Source: CBIFVZ01 sp966185765
Lineage (GTDB): Bacteria > Pseudomonadota > Gammaproteobacteria > Enterobacterales > Enterobacteriaceae
Length of the DNA: 64,000 nucleotides
NCBI GenBank assembly: GCA_966185765.1
Contig: CBIFVZ010000001.1
Coordinates: 124,001 to 188,000, forward strand
Direction: 5' to 3'
Part shown: positions 63,780 to 64,000 of the stretch, piece after piece
Numbering within the stretch: position 1 is the first letter of the stretch
Layout of the letters: each line of letters starts with the position of its first letter
The notes under the pieces: model-generated
The model's input: the letters and a program-made list of their open reading frames with translations, nothing else
Database searches by the model: none
What the model was told of the DNA's origin: nothing
Position numbers and translations under genes: made by a program

Positions 63780-64000
63780 GTGAAATGGAATATTCCTGTT
63801 ATGGAGGATGCGCCATTGCCACCACGACCGCGCTGGTGGGTGTGGGGCATTGCATTGCTAATCATCCTGCTCGCCGGGTTTCTGCTGGCGGTGTATACCC
63901 TGGAAGAGGCAGAGCTACAGGATAAAGCGCGTCTGCTGACCGTGGCCTGTGGTGGGCCGTTTTTGCTCTGGCTGGTATTGCTTGGTATGCGCATGATGGT
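63780..64000 (+). CDS. membrane protein, 3' truncated by window edge
   Basis: A GTG start at 63780 follows AGGAGA at 63765 and lies 3 nt after the PAAR stop. The visible 73 residues read KWNIPVMEDAPLPPRPRWWV, then a membrane segment (GIALLIILLAGFLLAVYTL), an acidic loop and a second segment (GGPFLLWLVLLGMRMM). The frame runs off the window. It belongs to the T6SS island by strand and spacing; family not recognised from this part. Confidence 0.7.
   Translation, partial: MKWNIPVMEDAPLPPRPRWWVWGIALLIILLAGFLLAVYTLEEAELQDKARLLTVACGGPFLLWLVLLGMRMM

Overview
The window is a chromosomal segment of an enteric gammaproteobacterium (Enterobacterales, most likely Enterobacteriaceae). Gene order follows the Escherichia coli region ynbC-ynbD-azoR-hrpA-ydcF ... 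ydcJ ... opgD ... rimL-ydcK-tehB ... ydcO-ydcN-rlhA, and the proteins I could compare from memory (AzoR, HrpA, YdcF, YdcJ, OpgD, TehB, YidH, MmuP, RlhA) are close to full length against their E. coli counterparts. The genus cannot be fixed from this window. Functions are assigned by motif and remembered family resemblance; no database search was run.

Layout. 1-13.4 kb: core genes (ynbC fragment, ynbD, azoR, hrpA, an MHS-type transporter, ydcF) and a formaldehyde detoxification operon frmR-frmA with a clear operator. 13.4-13.85 kb: a small, degenerate, leaderless type I-F CRISPR array (array A). 14-17.7 kb: S-methylmethionine locus, with mmuP split by a complete IS3-family element and mmuM intact. 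18.2-21.4 kb: a murQ / PTS EIIBC / RpiR-type regulator operon. 21.6-28.5 kb: yidH with a yidG stub, a small YhcN-type periplasmic protein, pcaQ-pcaHG (protocatechuate cleavage), ydcJ and a type-B carboxylesterase. 28.5-39.4 kb: a complete type I-F CRISPR-Cas locus in the order leader-array B (24 repeats), cas1, cas2-3, csy1, csy2, csy3, cas6f, leader-array C (13 repeats). 39.6-53.2 kb: opgD, hpxO, a VOC protein, rimL, ydcK, a collapsed tehA, tehB, an MscS-family channel, a TPR/glycosyltransferase-like protein, ydcO, ydcN, a coiled-coil membrane protein and rlhA. 53.2-54.5 kb: decayed sequence with SMR/MFS-like and membrane-protein remnants. 54.5-64 kb: a type VI secretion island with a DotU-like protein, VgrG, a phospholipase D-type effector, three tandem Sel1-repeat lipoproteins (probable immunity genes), an exported dual-specificity-type phosphatase, a PAAR protein and the start of a membrane protein.

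Most notable observation. The two leader-proximal spacers of array C are identical, and their sequence is the reverse complement of a CRISPR leader-repeat junction. They match the leader-repeat 1 junction of array B in this same window at 28 of 32 positions, with the 16 PAM-proximal bases perfect and a type I-F CC PAM supplied by the repeat itself. This spacer could direct interference or priming against CRISPR arrays, including the cell's own. As RNA it could also pair with the adjacent repeat and disturb Cas6f processing. Arrays B and C also have leaders of the same architecture, each with a perfect IHF consensus about 95 bp from repeat 1.
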